Below are positions 21,233 to 29,138 of a stretch of DNA of 38,897 nt, in pieces (positions within the stretch are counted from its first letter, which is position 1; every line of letters begins with the position of its first letter). Both the position numbers and the translations under genes were made by a program. The notes below the pieces were generated by a model. That model was given only the letters and a program-made list of their open reading frames with translations. It searched no databases and had not been told where the DNA came from. This DNA comes from Candidatus Roizmanbacteria bacterium GW2011_GWC1_37_12 (GTDB lineage Bacteria; Patescibacteriota; Microgenomatia; UBA1406; GWC2-37-13): NCBI GenBank assembly GCA_000991135.1, contig LBST01000013.1, positions 1 through 38,897 of the forward strand, in the 5' to 3' direction.

Positions 21233-22284
21233 ATCTTCAAAGTACTTGAAGTCATTTTTTCAAAAGAAAATTTCTTTAGAATACTTTCATAGCTAAATTT
21301 AGTTTTCTTCTCAATGAAAATACTGATCTTTTTAACTATGTCATTCACATCATTCGGGTTAAAAGAAAGATATTGCCCATCCCATAACTCTTTAAAAACT
21401 TCGATGTTTGAAGCTATAATTGGCGTTCCAAACGAAGCGGCTTCAATTAGCGGCAAACCAAAACCTTCAGACAAGGAAGGATGGATAATTGCTTTGGCAT
21501 TTTTATAAAAAAAGATTAAATTAGATAATGGCGGATTTTTAAACAAAAGAATCTTCTTGTTTAATTTTATTTTTCGCGAAAAATAATCATCTGGGCCAAT
21601 TAAGATTAATGACGATTTTGTCTTTAATTTTGAAAATGCTTTTAAAAGATTTTCTACATTTTTATGTGGATAAAAATTTCCGACGTAGATAAAAAAGTTC
21701 CTAAATTTGTTGCCAAGATTATTATTCTCTTTTGACTGAAAAAGTTTGTAACTAACACCTTCATAAATGGGGTGAATTTTTTTGGATATTCTTGAGCCAT
21801 ATATTTTGATTAGTTCGTTTTTGACTGTATTAGTTGGTGTAATAATTTCAACCGCTCTATTGACTTGTAAACGCAAAACAACTTTAAATAAGAAGTGTTT
21901 TATTTGATAGATAAAGGGGTTTTTTGTCGAAGCTTTGCCGGTTTTAAAAAGCAAGGGGGTTGTATCATGAATAGTAACCATAAATTTTCTCCAATAGAAA
22001 ATTGGGTAGCTAAAATAAGTAAAATGCATCAAATCAAGATTGTCTTTTAACAAAAGAGTCAAAAAACCTATCTGTTCAGAGAAACTGTGCCATTTTTGGT
22101 CAGCAATTCTTTTTATAATATATTTGCTTTTAAATCTAATTTTCTTGGCGTCTTGTTTACGTAAATATATGTAGTAAACCTCATTCTTAAATTTATTTTT
22201 ATCAAGATAAAATAGAAGATTTTGGAGGTATGTACCAACTCCTGTTTGATAATAGAGTCTGGCGTCAATGCCGATTTTTTTCAT
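21205..22284 (-). CDS. Family 4 glycosyltransferase (GT-B fold)
   Basis: A 359-residue GT4 enzyme. It opens with KKIGIDARLYYQTGVGTYLQNLL, the standard nucleotide-sugar GT4 start with the G-x-G-x-Y acceptor loop. The donor half has FFIYVGNFYPHKNVENLL, SLILIGPDDYF and the catalytic E-x7-E motif in HPSLSEGFGLPLIEAASFG. It resembles mannosyl- or rhamnosyltransferases of O-antigen clusters. Its start overlaps the GT2 gene stop by 4 nt, and the whole set follows the S9 gene, so it can be read from the ribosomal superoperon. Substrate not determined. Confidence 0.93.
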   Translation of the reverse strand: MKKIGIDARLYYQTGVGTYLQNLLFYLDKNKFKNEVYYIYLRKQDAKKIRFKSKYIIKRIADQKWHSFSEQIGFLTLLLKDNLDLMHFTYFSYPIFYWRKFMVTIHDTTPLLFKTGKASTKNPFIYQIKHFLFKVVLRLQVNRAVEIITPTNTVKNELIKIYGSRISKKIHPIYEGVSYKLFQSKENNNLGNKFRNFFIYVGNFYPHKNVENLLKAFSKLKTKSSLILIGPDDYFSRKIKLNKKILLFKNPPLSNLIFFYKNAKAIIHPSLSEGFGLPLIEAASFGTPIIASNIEVFKELWDGQYLSFNPNDVNDIVKKISIFIEKKTKFSYESILKKFSFEKMTSSTLKIYHKVTQNS

Positions 22285-23165
22285 TTGGCTAATTTGCTTT
22301 TCAAATCAATCGTTAAATAAACAAGTTTGTTAGTCAACCAACTGTGATTTTCGGCATAATGTTTTCGATAAAAAATCTTCATCGAATCATAAAAATGAAA
22401 GCTGGTCTTTTTTCTTATTTTTTTGTCAGTCTTTTTTAGCCCGGATACTGACTTAAGGTGAAGCACCTGCCATAAGGGATAGTAGATTATTTTGTAACCC
22501 AGTTTTTTTATCTGAAAAGCCATTTCAATATCTTCACCATAAGCAAAGTAGTCTCTGTCAAATCCGCCAATTTTATCGATTATGTCCCGCCTGCTAAACA
22601 AAAAGGCACCCGTCGGCACATCTATCTCATGAATCTCTCTTAAATTCAGGTTGACTAGATGATAACCGCCAAATATCATATTTAAAATTGGTATGTTCAT
22701 AAATATTTTCTCAAATCCTAGAAAATAAGAAAAAGACCGCCAAAGAGTCGGAAAACCGCGATGGGATGCCGGGTCAATTTCTCCAGTTGACAGGACAACC
22801 TTGACAGTCAAAGCGCCAATGTCTTGTCGAGTTTCAAAAACATTTATAAGATCGTTAAAGTCAATGTCGGTAACGATGGCGTCGGAATTGAGATATAAAA
22901 TATATTTCCCTTTTGAATTATTTACTCCCAAATTATTGGCCTTGCCGAAACCCAGGTTCTTCTTGGCCAAAATAATTTTTAAATTTTTCCAATCGTTTGC
23001 CATTTTTTTCAACATGGCAATACTCCCATCTTCCGACCTGTTATCAACTACGATTACTTGATAATTAAGAGGGTATTTTTTTAAATTTTTTTTTAGATTA
23101 ACAAGACATTTGTTGGTGATTTTTTCTGTATTAAAGGAGACAATTATTATGGAAAGATCGATCAT
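22281..23165 (-). CDS. Family 2 glycosyltransferase, rhamnosyltransferase-like (GT-A fold)
   Basis: A 294-residue inverting transferase. Motifs: DLSIIIVSFNTEKITNKCL at the N terminus, VIVVDNRSEDGS, NLGFGKANNLGV, the metal-binding LNSDAIV (DxD equivalent), DVPTGAFLFSRRD and DYFAYGEDIEMAFQIKKLGYK with the catalytic-base region. This set is typical of the WbbL/RfbF-like rhamnosyltransferases. The gene begins 8 nt after rpsI and is coupled to the GT4 gene downstream. It is cytosolic and probably acts on a lipid-linked glycan at the membrane. Confidence 0.93.
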   Translation of the reverse strand: MIDLSIIIVSFNTEKITNKCLVNLKKNLKKYPLNYQVIVVDNRSEDGSIAMLKKMANDWKNLKIILAKKNLGFGKANNLGVNNSKGKYILYLNSDAIVTDIDFNDLINVFETRQDIGALTVKVVLSTGEIDPASHRGFPTLWRSFSYFLGFEKIFMNIPILNMIFGGYHLVNLNLREIHEIDVPTGAFLFSRRDIIDKIGGFDRDYFAYGEDIEMAFQIKKLGYKIIYYPLWQVLHLKSVSGLKKTDKKIRKKTSFHFYDSMKIFYRKHYAENHSWLTNKLVYLTIDLKSKLAK

Positions 23166-23173
23166 AAATAAAA

Positions 23174-23623
23174 TTACCTCTTTGGTGACTGCTTGGCGCG
23201 TCTAGCCTTGCCACCAGTTCCAACTTTTCTTCTTTCTTTTTTACGAGGATCGCGCGTCAGGAATCCATTTTTTTTGAGCGCTGATCGGTAGTTTTCATCA
23301 ACTTTAGAGAGACTTCTGGAGATGCCGTGGACGATGGCTTCAAGCTGTCCATTTTTTCCGCCTCCGGACGTCTTTATTGAAATCGCAAATCTATTTTCGT
23401 TACCTGTTAATTTAAGCGGTGAAAAAATAAACTCCCGATGGTAACGAGAATATACCTTTTCAAAAGTGTTATTATTGATATAAATCTCTCCTAGTTTTAT
23501 CTTAGTATGGCCAACGGTTATCTCTTTATTTTTCCCCATTAGGTATAATCTTACTCGAGCAACTGCCTGTTTTCTTCTACCGATTCCTTCGTAAAACTCT
23601 AGATTTTTTGTCTTTTTAACCAT
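23174..23623 (-). CDS. rpsI: 30S ribosomal protein S9
   Basis: A 149-residue S9, slightly longer than the common 130. The start YEGIGRRKQAVARVRL, the central GGGKNGQLEAIVHGISRSL, and the C-terminal KKNGFLTRDPRKKERRKVGTGGKARRAKQSPKR are diagnostic; the basic tail reaches the P-site tRNA. The ATG directly abuts a repeat (23624-23650) and no Shine-Dalgarno is seen. rplM is upstream as in most bacteria, with two glycosyltransferase genes following downstream. Confidence 0.96.
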   Translation of the reverse strand: MVKKTKNLEFYEGIGRRKQAVARVRLYLMGKNKEITVGHTKIKLGEIYINNNTFEKVYSRYHREFIFSPLKLTGNENRFAISIKTSGGGKNGQLEAIVHGISRSLSKVDENYRSALKKNGFLTRDPRKKERRKVGTGGKARRAKQSPKR

Positions 23624-23650
23624 CTTTATAAACTTTATAACTTTATAAAC
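23624..23650. repeat. TTTATAAAG micro-repeat at the rplM-rpsI junction
   Basis: A run of near copies of CTTTATAAA / CTTTATAA fills the junction and includes the rplM stop codon (23637-23635) and its last codons (KFIKL). Its first 21 nt (23624-23644) recur exactly at 26850-26870 before rpsM. The repeat ends exactly at the rpsI ATG. Confidence 0.8.
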
Positions 23651-24069
23651 TTGTTTTTATACGGATGATTCTCATCCTTAAATACAAATAGCCTTTTTAG
23701 TCTTTCGTCCCTGTATTTATTTTTTGGCAGCATTCCAGAAACAGCATTCTTAATTATTAATTCCGGATTTTTTTCCAGGAGATTGTTAAAGCTAATTTTT
23801 TTTAAACCTCCAGGATATCCAGAATAGCGGGTGTAAACTTTTGTCTGACTTTTTTTTCCAGTAAGAATAACTTTTTTAGAATTGATGATAACGACATTGT
23901 CACCCATATCAAGATAAGAAACATAGTTGGCTTTATTTTTCCCCTGAAGAAGACGAGTGATTTCTGAAGCAATTCTCCCCAACACACGTCCTTTGACATC
24001 AATTAAATGCCAACCCCTTTGAATTTCTTTTAGTTTAACTGGTTTTGTCTGTTGAGTTAGATTTTTCAT
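23635..24069 (-). CDS. rplM: 50S ribosomal protein L13
   Basis: A 144-residue L13, close to the usual 142. Landmarks: RGWHLIDVKGRVLGRIASEITRLLQGKNKANY, then DNVVIINSKKVILTGKK, YSGYPGGLK, and AVSGMLPKNKYRDERLKRLFVF. I use ATG 24069; the frame is open from a TTG at 24102, but the extra 11 residues are not part of L13. The gene overlaps rplQ by 35 nt, so translation is probably coupled. The last codons are made of the TTTATAAAG repeat. Confidence 0.95.
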   Translation of the reverse strand: MKNLTQQTKPVKLKEIQRGWHLIDVKGRVLGRIASEITRLLQGKNKANYVSYLDMGDNVVIINSKKVILTGKKSQTKVYTRYSGYPGGLKKISFNNLLEKNPELIIKNAVSGMLPKNKYRDERLKRLFVFKDENHPYKNKFIKL

Positions 24070-24439
24070 CTTTAACTTTTTTAACTGGATAAACCCATTC
24101 AATTTTGGCGATCTGGGCGCCGTCAGTCCCCCTCATACCGAGCTTGACGATTCTCACATAACCTCCGTTTACCGAGGAGAGCGCTTTACCAATAGTATCA
24201 AAACCTGTGTTGATTATTTCTTGATCCCCTAAGAACTTCAATAAATAGTTCTTATTGGCTTCTGATTTGATTTTCATTTTTGAAACCATTTTTTCTAAAT
24301 ACGGTCTCAAAACCTTGGCTTTCGCTAGAGTCGTTTGTAAACGGCCCTTAGATAAAAAACTAACCGCTAATTTTCTCATTAGCATTCTATTAGCGTCGCG
24401 TCCATAATCAAATTTTATTTTTTTCATTCCATGTCTCAT
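24035..24439 (-). CDS. rplQ: 50S ribosomal protein L17
   Basis: A 134-residue L17. The start MRHGMKKIKFDYGRDANRMLMRKLA is the typical opening (MRHrxxxxxLnRxxxHRxALlrNLa), and the later GFDTIGKALSSVNGGYVRIVKLGMRGTDGAQIAKIEWV matches the conserved C-terminal block. The short acidic/serine-rich tail is not conserved. It follows rpoA after 4 nt, the usual alpha operon order, and its 3' end overlaps rplM. Confidence 0.95.
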   Translation of the reverse strand: MRHGMKKIKFDYGRDANRMLMRKLAVSFLSKGRLQTTLAKAKVLRPYLEKMVSKMKIKSEANKNYLLKFLGDQEIINTGFDTIGKALSSVNGGYVRIVKLGMRGTDGAQIAKIEWVYPVKKVKDEKSNSTDKTS

Positions 24440-24443
24440 ATGT

Positions 24444-25367
24444 TTACTCCAATCCTATTCCCATTTTCTTCAGCTCTTCTTCAATCAGCTGAATAGATTT
24501 CTTACCTACTCCTTTCATTTCGATCAGTCTTTCCTTACCTACTTTAATCAGATCGGCAACCGTTTCAATCTTTTCTCTTAACAGCGCATTGATAACGCGA
24601 GAAGGAAGATTGAGTTCGTCAATGATGACCTCAAATAGCTTCTTGTCAATCTCCTCTTGCCTTGCTTCTTCTACGGTTTTTTCTTTTTTAGCCGTGGGTG
24701 TATCTTTTCCCGATAGAATGTAAGCAAAATATTCGCTCAACAATCCTGACGCTTGCTTCACCGCTGAAGTCGGAGAAATTCCTCCGTCAGTCCATACTTC
24801 CAAGGTTAATTTCTCAAAATTGGCTTTTCTTCCGACTCGAGTTTCCTCAACCTTGACATTGATTTTTTTAATTGGTGAAAAAAAAGCATCGACATTAACA
24901 AAGCCATACTCTTTGTCTTCTCTTTCTTCAACTGTCGAATAACCTATCCCAACCTCAACTACTGCTTCCAAATTTAGTTTGCCCTTATCGTCGCTTATTT
25001 CGCCTAAATATAAATCTTTATTGACCGGTTTAATCTCGCCTTCAATGTCTTTACCATATAAATTACCTAATTTTTTAGCTGAAAGTGAGATTTTAAAAGG
25101 ACCACCATCCTTGACATCAAATTTAAGTTTTTTTAAGTTCAAAACAATCTCGAGAACCGATTCTTTGACTCCAGGAATCGTAGTAAAAAGGTGGGGGGCT
25201 CCGTCAACTTTTACTCTTGTCACCGCCGCTCCCTTTAAAGAAGACAAAATAGTTCTTCTCAAGGCATGACCGAGACTTTGGCCAAAACTCAGCGGCAATG
25301 GCTCAAAGATAAATTTTCCATAATTACCCTCTTCAGTTTTTTGGGTAAAAAAATTGGGTTTAAGCAT
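24444..25367 (-). CDS. rpoA: DNA-directed RNA polymerase subunit alpha
   Basis: A 307-residue alpha subunit. The N-terminal assembly domain includes FIFEPLPLSFGQSLGHALRRTILSSLKGAAVTRV (slightly modified from the usual GNALRR) and GVKESVLEIVLNLKKL. The C-terminal domain (about 245-307) has LNLPSRVINALLREKIETVADLI and the helix-hairpin-helix MKGVGKKSIQLIEEEL that binds UP elements and activators. I choose ATG 25367 (MLKPNF), the family start; the frame is open from TTG 25409, which would overlap rpsD. Length is a little short of the 315-330 norm. Confidence 0.96.
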   Translation of the reverse strand: MLKPNFFTQKTEEGNYGKFIFEPLPLSFGQSLGHALRRTILSSLKGAAVTRVKVDGAPHLFTTIPGVKESVLEIVLNLKKLKFDVKDGGPFKISLSAKKLGNLYGKDIEGEIKPVNKDLYLGEISDDKGKLNLEAVVEVGIGYSTVEEREDKEYGFVNVDAFFSPIKKINVKVEETRVGRKANFEKLTLEVWTDGGISPTSAVKQASGLLSEYFAYILSGKDTPTAKKEKTVEEARQEEIDKKLFEVIIDELNLPSRVINALLREKIETVADLIKVGKERLIEMKGVGKKSIQLIEEELKKMGIGLE

Positions 25368-25389
25368 ATTAAGATAAAAAAATTTGTAA

Positions 25390-26010
25390 TTATCGAGAAT
25401 AATATTCAATTATTAATCTCAAATTCAACTGTTTTGATAATTCATCCATCAATGGAACTGACGTTAATTTCCCGGCGACAGCTTTTTTTTCCAACCAAAT
25501 AGGAATAATAACGTCTTTATTAGCTAAGGTTTTCTCAATGTAGGGAATTTTTAAAGTCTTTTCGTTCAAAAAAGACACTTTTTGACCGATTTGTAATTGA
25601 TACGATGGAATTGTCAATTTCTTGTCATTTATAGCAATGTGTCCATGAGTTATCAATTGACGCGCCGAAGCTCGCGTCGGAGCAAAACCCAAACGATAAA
25701 CTATATTATCGAGTCTACTTTCCAAAAACTGGGACAAATACAAAGCTGTGTTTCCTTTTTTTATCACGGATTTTTTAAAATAATTTTTTAGTTGTTTTTC
25801 ACTCAACCCAAAAATAAATCTTAATTTTTGTTTTTCTCGGAGTTGCAGACCTCGTTCAGATATTTTTCTTCTCGTTCTTACTCCATGCTGGCCAGGGAGA
25901 ACGTTTAGTTTATTTAAAAGACGAGCATGGGATTTACTTCCAGGTGTCTTTAAACCTAGATCCGTTCCTTCTCTCCGAGCAATTCTATTTTTAGGACCTG
26001 TATATCTCAT
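25390..26010 (-). CDS. rpsD: 30S ribosomal protein S4
   Basis: A 206-residue S4 of the zinc-free type. MRYTGPKNRIARREGTDLGL, PGQHGVRTRRKISERGLQLREKQKLRFIFGLSEKQLKNYF and the S4 RNA-binding domain with LESRLDNIVYRLGFAPTRASARQLITHGHI are diagnostic. The N-terminal cysteines of zinc-binding S4 are absent. S4 nucleates 30S assembly, and in many bacteria it represses its own operon; no leader structure for this is seen inside the gene run. Confidence 0.96.
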   Translation of the reverse strand: MRYTGPKNRIARREGTDLGLKTPGSKSHARLLNKLNVLPGQHGVRTRRKISERGLQLREKQKLRFIFGLSEKQLKNYFKKSVIKKGNTALYLSQFLESRLDNIVYRLGFAPTRASARQLITHGHIAINDKKLTIPSYQLQIGQKVSFLNEKTLKIPYIEKTLANKDVIIPIWLEKKAVAGKLTSVPLMDELSKQLNLRLIIEYYSR

Positions 26011-26018
26011 TAATTTAT

Positions 26019-26393
26019 TCAGACCCTCCTTATTTTAGGTGGTCTAATACCGTTGTGTGGTATTGGTGTAATATCAACAATTCTATTAATTTCTATTTTT
26101 GACGCTTTGACAGCACGAAGAGAGGCTTCTCTTCCCGGGCCGATACCTTTAATAAAAATGTCGGCAGATTGGAAGTTAAAGTTTTCTATCGCTTTTCTTA
26201 AAGCCGCTTCAGTTGTCGTTGTCGCCGCATATGGCGTAGATTTCCTTGTTCCTGAAAAACCGTGCATTCCACAACTACCGACCACGATTGGGTCGCCATT
26301 TTCTGTAGTTATAGTCACCATTGTATTATTAAAAGTAGCGGTGATATAGATTCTTCCTTTTTCCACAAATTTTTTTGTTGGTTTTTTTGCCAT
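26019..26393 (-). CDS. rpsK: 30S ribosomal protein S11
   Basis: A 124-residue S11. GRIYITATFNNTMVTITTENGDPI, GMHGFSGTRKSTPYAA and the closing RIVDITPIPHNGIRPPKIRRV are the family blocks, with DITPIPHNG being nearly invariant. It binds 16S rRNA in the platform near the mRNA exit. It lies 8 nt before rpsD and 6 nt after rpsM, as in the usual alpha operon. Confidence 0.97.
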   Translation of the reverse strand: MAKKPTKKFVEKGRIYITATFNNTMVTITTENGDPIVVGSCGMHGFSGTRKSTPYAATTTTEAALRKAIENFNFQSADIFIKGIGPGREASLRAVKASKIEINRIVDITPIPHNGIRPPKIRRV

Positions 26394-26399
26394 ATTATT

Positions 26400-26846
26400 T
26401 TATTGATTTTTAGCCGTTGGTTTTTCTTCAGTTGTCGTTTCCGCACCTGTTTTTCCCTGTTCCATTTTTGCCCAAGCTTCTTTTCTTAGTGCTCCGACGG
26501 TTTTTCTTTTACCTCGTTTAGTGCGAGCGTTTGATTTGGTCCTTTGACCCCTTACCGGCAGACCCTTTAAGTGTCTAAGCCCACGAAAACTGCCGATTTC
26601 TCTCAATCTCTTTATATTCCCTGTAACTGCCTCTCTTAGATCTCCTTCGACTTTATAATTTTTTTCGATTATTTCGTTGATTTTTTTAAATTCCTCTTCG
26701 CTCAAATCCTTTACTCTTTTGTGAGAATCAATCTTAACCTGTTCTAAAAGACTTTTAACATTATTCCAGCCAATACCATAGAGCAAAGTAAGAGCATAAT
26801 CAATTCTTTTTTCATCCGGCAATGTGATACCTAACAATCTGGCCAT
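26400..26846 (-). CDS. rpsM: 30S ribosomal protein S13 with extended C-terminal tail
   Basis: A 148-residue S13, longer than the usual 118-125. MARLLGITLPDEKRIDYALTLLYGIG and RLREIGSFRGLRHLKGLPVRGQRTKSNARTKRG are diagnostic. The added tail after KRKTVGALRK is rich in Glu, Thr and Lys (GAETTTEEKPTAKNQ) and looks disordered; in other bacteria this tail contacts tRNA in the P site. The ATG is preceded, 3 nt away, by the same 21-nt repeat found before rpsI. Confidence 0.95.
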   Translation of the reverse strand: MARLLGITLPDEKRIDYALTLLYGIGWNNVKSLLEQVKIDSHKRVKDLSEEEFKKINEIIEKNYKVEGDLREAVTGNIKRLREIGSFRGLRHLKGLPVRGQRTKSNARTKRGKRKTVGALRKEAWAKMEQGKTGAETTTEEKPTAKNQ

Positions 26847-26849
26847 TTA

Positions 26850-26870
26850 CTTTATAAACTTTATAACTTT
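26850..26870. repeat. 21-nt repeat before rpsM, identical to that before rpsI
   Basis: Exact copy of 23624-23644 (words CTTTATAAA, CTTTATAA, CTTT), 3 nt upstream of the rpsM ATG in the rpmJ-rpsM spacer. It provides no Shine-Dalgarno better than AAAG. Confidence 0.8.
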
Positions 26871-26881
26871 AAAAACTTTTT

Positions 26882-26995
26882 TCATCCTTGCTTTTGCTTA
26901 TGTTTAACATTACTACAAATAACATATAGTCTTCCTTTTCTTTTAACCATTTTACACTTGGGACAAATTTTTTTTACCGACGACGCGATTTTCAT
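26882..26995 (-). CDS. rpmJ: 50S ribosomal protein L36
   Basis: A 37-codon gene, found by reading the gap between infA and rpsM. The translation starts [20 protein letters not shown] and continues [17 protein letters not shown]. The zinc ribbon ligands Cys11, Cys14, Cys27 and His32 are all present, giving the zinc-binding form of L36. Length matches the 37-38 residues of the family, and its place between infA and rpsM is canonical. Confidence 0.97.
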   Translation of the reverse strand: MKIASSVKKICPKCKMVKRKGRLYVICSNVKHKQKQG

Positions 26996-27014
26996 AGTTC
27001 GATAAACTCACTAC

Positions 27015-27230
27015 TCATATTCTATAGACTATTCTCCCTCGATTAAGATCATAAGGCGTAATTTCCGCCCTGATCTTATCACCCGGAAGGATCTTAATAT
27101 AATTTTTTCTCATTTTTCCTGACAAATAACATAAAATTACTTTTTCTGAATTGAAAAGTTTTACTTTAAAAAGTGTGTTAGGAAGGTTTTCTATTACCTC
27201 TCCTTCAACAACAATTACGTTATCTTTCAT
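27015..27230 (-). CDS. infA: Translation initiation factor IF-1
   Basis: A 71-residue single S1/OB-fold protein, the normal size. It reads [19 protein letters not shown], then [36 protein letters not shown], an almost standard IF-1 C-terminal block. IF-1 occupies the A site of the 30S subunit during initiation. It follows map by 23 nt and precedes rpmJ. Confidence 0.97.
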   Translation of the reverse strand: MKDNVIVVEGEVIENLPNTLFKVKLFNSEKVILCYLSGKMRKNYIKILPGDKIRAEITPYDLNRGRIVYRI

Positions 27231-27253
27231 AAACCTAATATTTTATCATAAAT

Positions 27254-28009
27254 TCAGGTTAAAACCAAGCTATTTTTCTCCATTATCGCCACTGTGTGCT
27301 CAAAACAGGCTGATAGACTTCGATCTGCGCTTACTACCGACCAATCAGAATTTTTTTCATAAGCAATCTCTTCGCTTGACTTTGAATAAATTACTTCAAT
27401 GGCAATTACCAATCCTGGTTGTATTTTAATTGTCCTCTCTACAGGTCGCTCTCTGAAACCAAATACATAAGGGTCTTCGTGTAATTGTTTCCCGATGCCG
27501 TGACCGGTAAGTTCCTTCAAAACAAAGTATCCCTGACCGTAAATTTCTTTTTCGATAGTAGCCGAAATGTCTCCCAAACGATTTCCCGTCTTTGCTTTTT
27601 CGATTGCCAAAGCCAAGGCTTTTTTTCCTGTTTCTAAGAACCGTTTTGTTTCTTTATCCGGTATTTTACCGATATAAATCGTAGTTGCAAAATCAGTATG
27701 ATACCCTTTAAAATACATACCGATATCCAAGGTTAACAAATCTCCTTGATTTAGTTTTCTATTAGACGGTGGCGTATGGACAACCTGGTCGTTGATAGGC
27801 AAACAGGTCGTCCAAAAATAATCCTTAACCTTCTTAAAAGATGGTTCTCCTCCTTCTTTCTCTATTAAATTTTCTGCCAAATCATCTATGTGCTTGCTCG
27901 TCATTCCAACCGTAATGTCTTTTAAAAGTGCTTTGACAACCTTCTTTAATCTTATTCCCCCCTCTTTCATTATTTCTATTTCTTTTTCTGTCTTTAAATC
28001 AATGTTCAT
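27254..28009 (-). CDS. map: Methionine aminopeptidase, type I
   Basis: Removes the initiator methionine from nascent proteins. The 251-residue pita-bread enzyme shows the metal ligands Asp95 (LDIG), Asp106 (HTDFATT), His170 (TGHGIG), Glu205 (AIEVIY) and Glu237 (CFEHT), plus the substrate-binding His78 (NDQVVH) and His177 (LHEDP). The motif after the fourth ligand region is variant: IEVIY instead of the common IEPM. There is no N-terminal zinc extension. It overlaps the upstream adenylate kinase fusion by 4 nt, the usual adk-map order. Confidence 0.96.
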   Translation of the reverse strand: MNIDLKTEKEIEIMKEGGIRLKKVVKALLKDITVGMTSKHIDDLAENLIEKEGGEPSFKKVKDYFWTTCLPINDQVVHTPPSNRKLNQGDLLTLDIGMYFKGYHTDFATTIYIGKIPDKETKRFLETGKKALALAIEKAKTGNRLGDISATIEKEIYGQGYFVLKELTGHGIGKQLHEDPYVFGFRERPVERTIKIQPGLVIAIEVIYSKSSEEIAYEKNSDWSVVSADRSLSACFEHTVAIMEKNSLVLT

Positions 28010-29133
28010 GAATAATAAACTGTTCTGTAAACTTCTTCTAATTTATCATGAAAGTCTTGCAGAGAAAAATTATTTTTGACTAGGAAGTCCGCATAAGCAA
28101 TTGTTGGCGCCATATTAATGCCAATTAACTCGTCAAGATCCCGGTCTTCACCATAGAGTTTGTTTCTGTGAGATCTTTTGATAGAGCGCGACCATCTTAA
28201 ATGCTTATCAGCATGGATAGCTAGTAAATAAATTTTTACTTCGGGAAAAGTTTTTTTCAAATGAAGATATTCCTGCCAGCTTCTTACTCCGTCAATAACA
28301 ACAATCATGTTGTCGTTGAGGGCTTTTTTGATTTTTCCTTCGTTCATGATTGCCAAAGCGGCCATTCCGTGTTTTTGCCTCAATTCTAGGCGAACCTTCT
28401 TGTGAGTTTTCTCGATGTGCGGTAGATGATTTTTTTCAATATATTCATTAATTATTTGTCCAAAAGAAATCGAGGGAATGCCCTGTTTTTTGAAAAAATC
28501 GGTGGCATCGGTCTTGCCGACACCAGGTAATCCAACTATGGCAATGATTTTTTTATTTTTTATCGCCCAATTTTCTATTTTATTTTTGACCAGTTGCTTT
28601 CCCAAACTTTTCAAGATTTCTTGATTGACTGTCTCGATAGTTTGAATCCCATCTATTTCTACTAATTTTTTTTGCTTTCTATAAAAGTCTAAAACTGGTA
28701 AAGTAAATTTTTTAAAAGATTCTATCCTTTTTTTAATAGCTGGTATTGTCTCGTCTTCTCTCGCTTGGCTGTCTCTATAGACAAGACGATAAATAGCTTC
28801 TTTGTCAGGTATTTCTAAATAGATCACTTTGTCAACGTTGTTGATAAATTTTTTTGCTTGATTTATCGTTCTTGGAAAACCATCCAGGATATATCCTCCC
28901 TTATATTCAGGTCGGAAAAGGTAGGAATTGACAATTTCGATCGTCTTTTCGTCAGGTATTAACAAACCGGTATTCATTACAACCTTAATATAATGACCAA
29001 GCTTGGTCTTTTCCTTTGCTAACTGTCTAAATATATGACCAGTAGAGAGATAGGGAATGCCCAGCTGTTTAGACAACAGGTTTCCTTGAGTCGATTTACC
29101 CGAACCCTGAATACCGATGATGACTAATTTCAT
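28006..29133 (-). CDS. adk: Adenylate kinase fused to a UPF0200-like P-loop kinase domain
   Basis: A 375-residue two-domain protein in the adk position between secY/rpmG and map. Residues 1-180 form an adenylate kinase: P-loop GIQGSGKST (7-15), STGHIFR (30-36), LDGFPRT (83-89) and the arginine helix. The LID domain is missing: YRDSQAREDE (119-128) joins the flanking arginines directly. Residues about 192-375 hold a second P-loop kinase: GLPGVGKT (201-208), GIPSISFGQIINE, LRQKHGMAALA and VVIDGVRSWQEY (278-289), the pattern of the archaeal UPF0200 nucleotide kinase-like family, related in fold to dephospho-CoA kinase. A short Lys-rich linker joins the parts. The second substrate is unknown. Fusion is in one uninterrupted frame. 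Confidence 0.9.
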   Translation of the reverse strand: MKLVIIGIQGSGKSTQGNLLSKQLGIPYLSTGHIFRQLAKEKTKLGHYIKVVMNTGLLIPDEKTIEIVNSYLFRPEYKGGYILDGFPRTINQAKKFINNVDKVIYLEIPDKEAIYRLVYRDSQAREDETIPAIKKRIESFKKFTLPVLDFYRKQKKLVEIDGIQTIETVNQEILKSLGKQLVKNKIENWAIKNKKIIAIVGLPGVGKTDATDFFKKQGIPSISFGQIINEYIEKNHLPHIEKTHKKVRLELRQKHGMAALAIMNEGKIKKALNDNMIVVIDGVRSWQEYLHLKKTFPEVKIYLLAIHADKHLRWSRSIKRSHRNKLYGEDRDLDELIGINMAPTIAYADFLVKNNFSLQDFHDKLEEVYRTVYYS

Positions 29134-29138
29134 ATAAT

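Noticed and set aside
24070-24102. TTG start for L13 giving 11 extra residues
   Set aside because: L13 of relatives begins near MKN..., length 142-144; the extra residues fall inside rplQ and are not conserved in the family.
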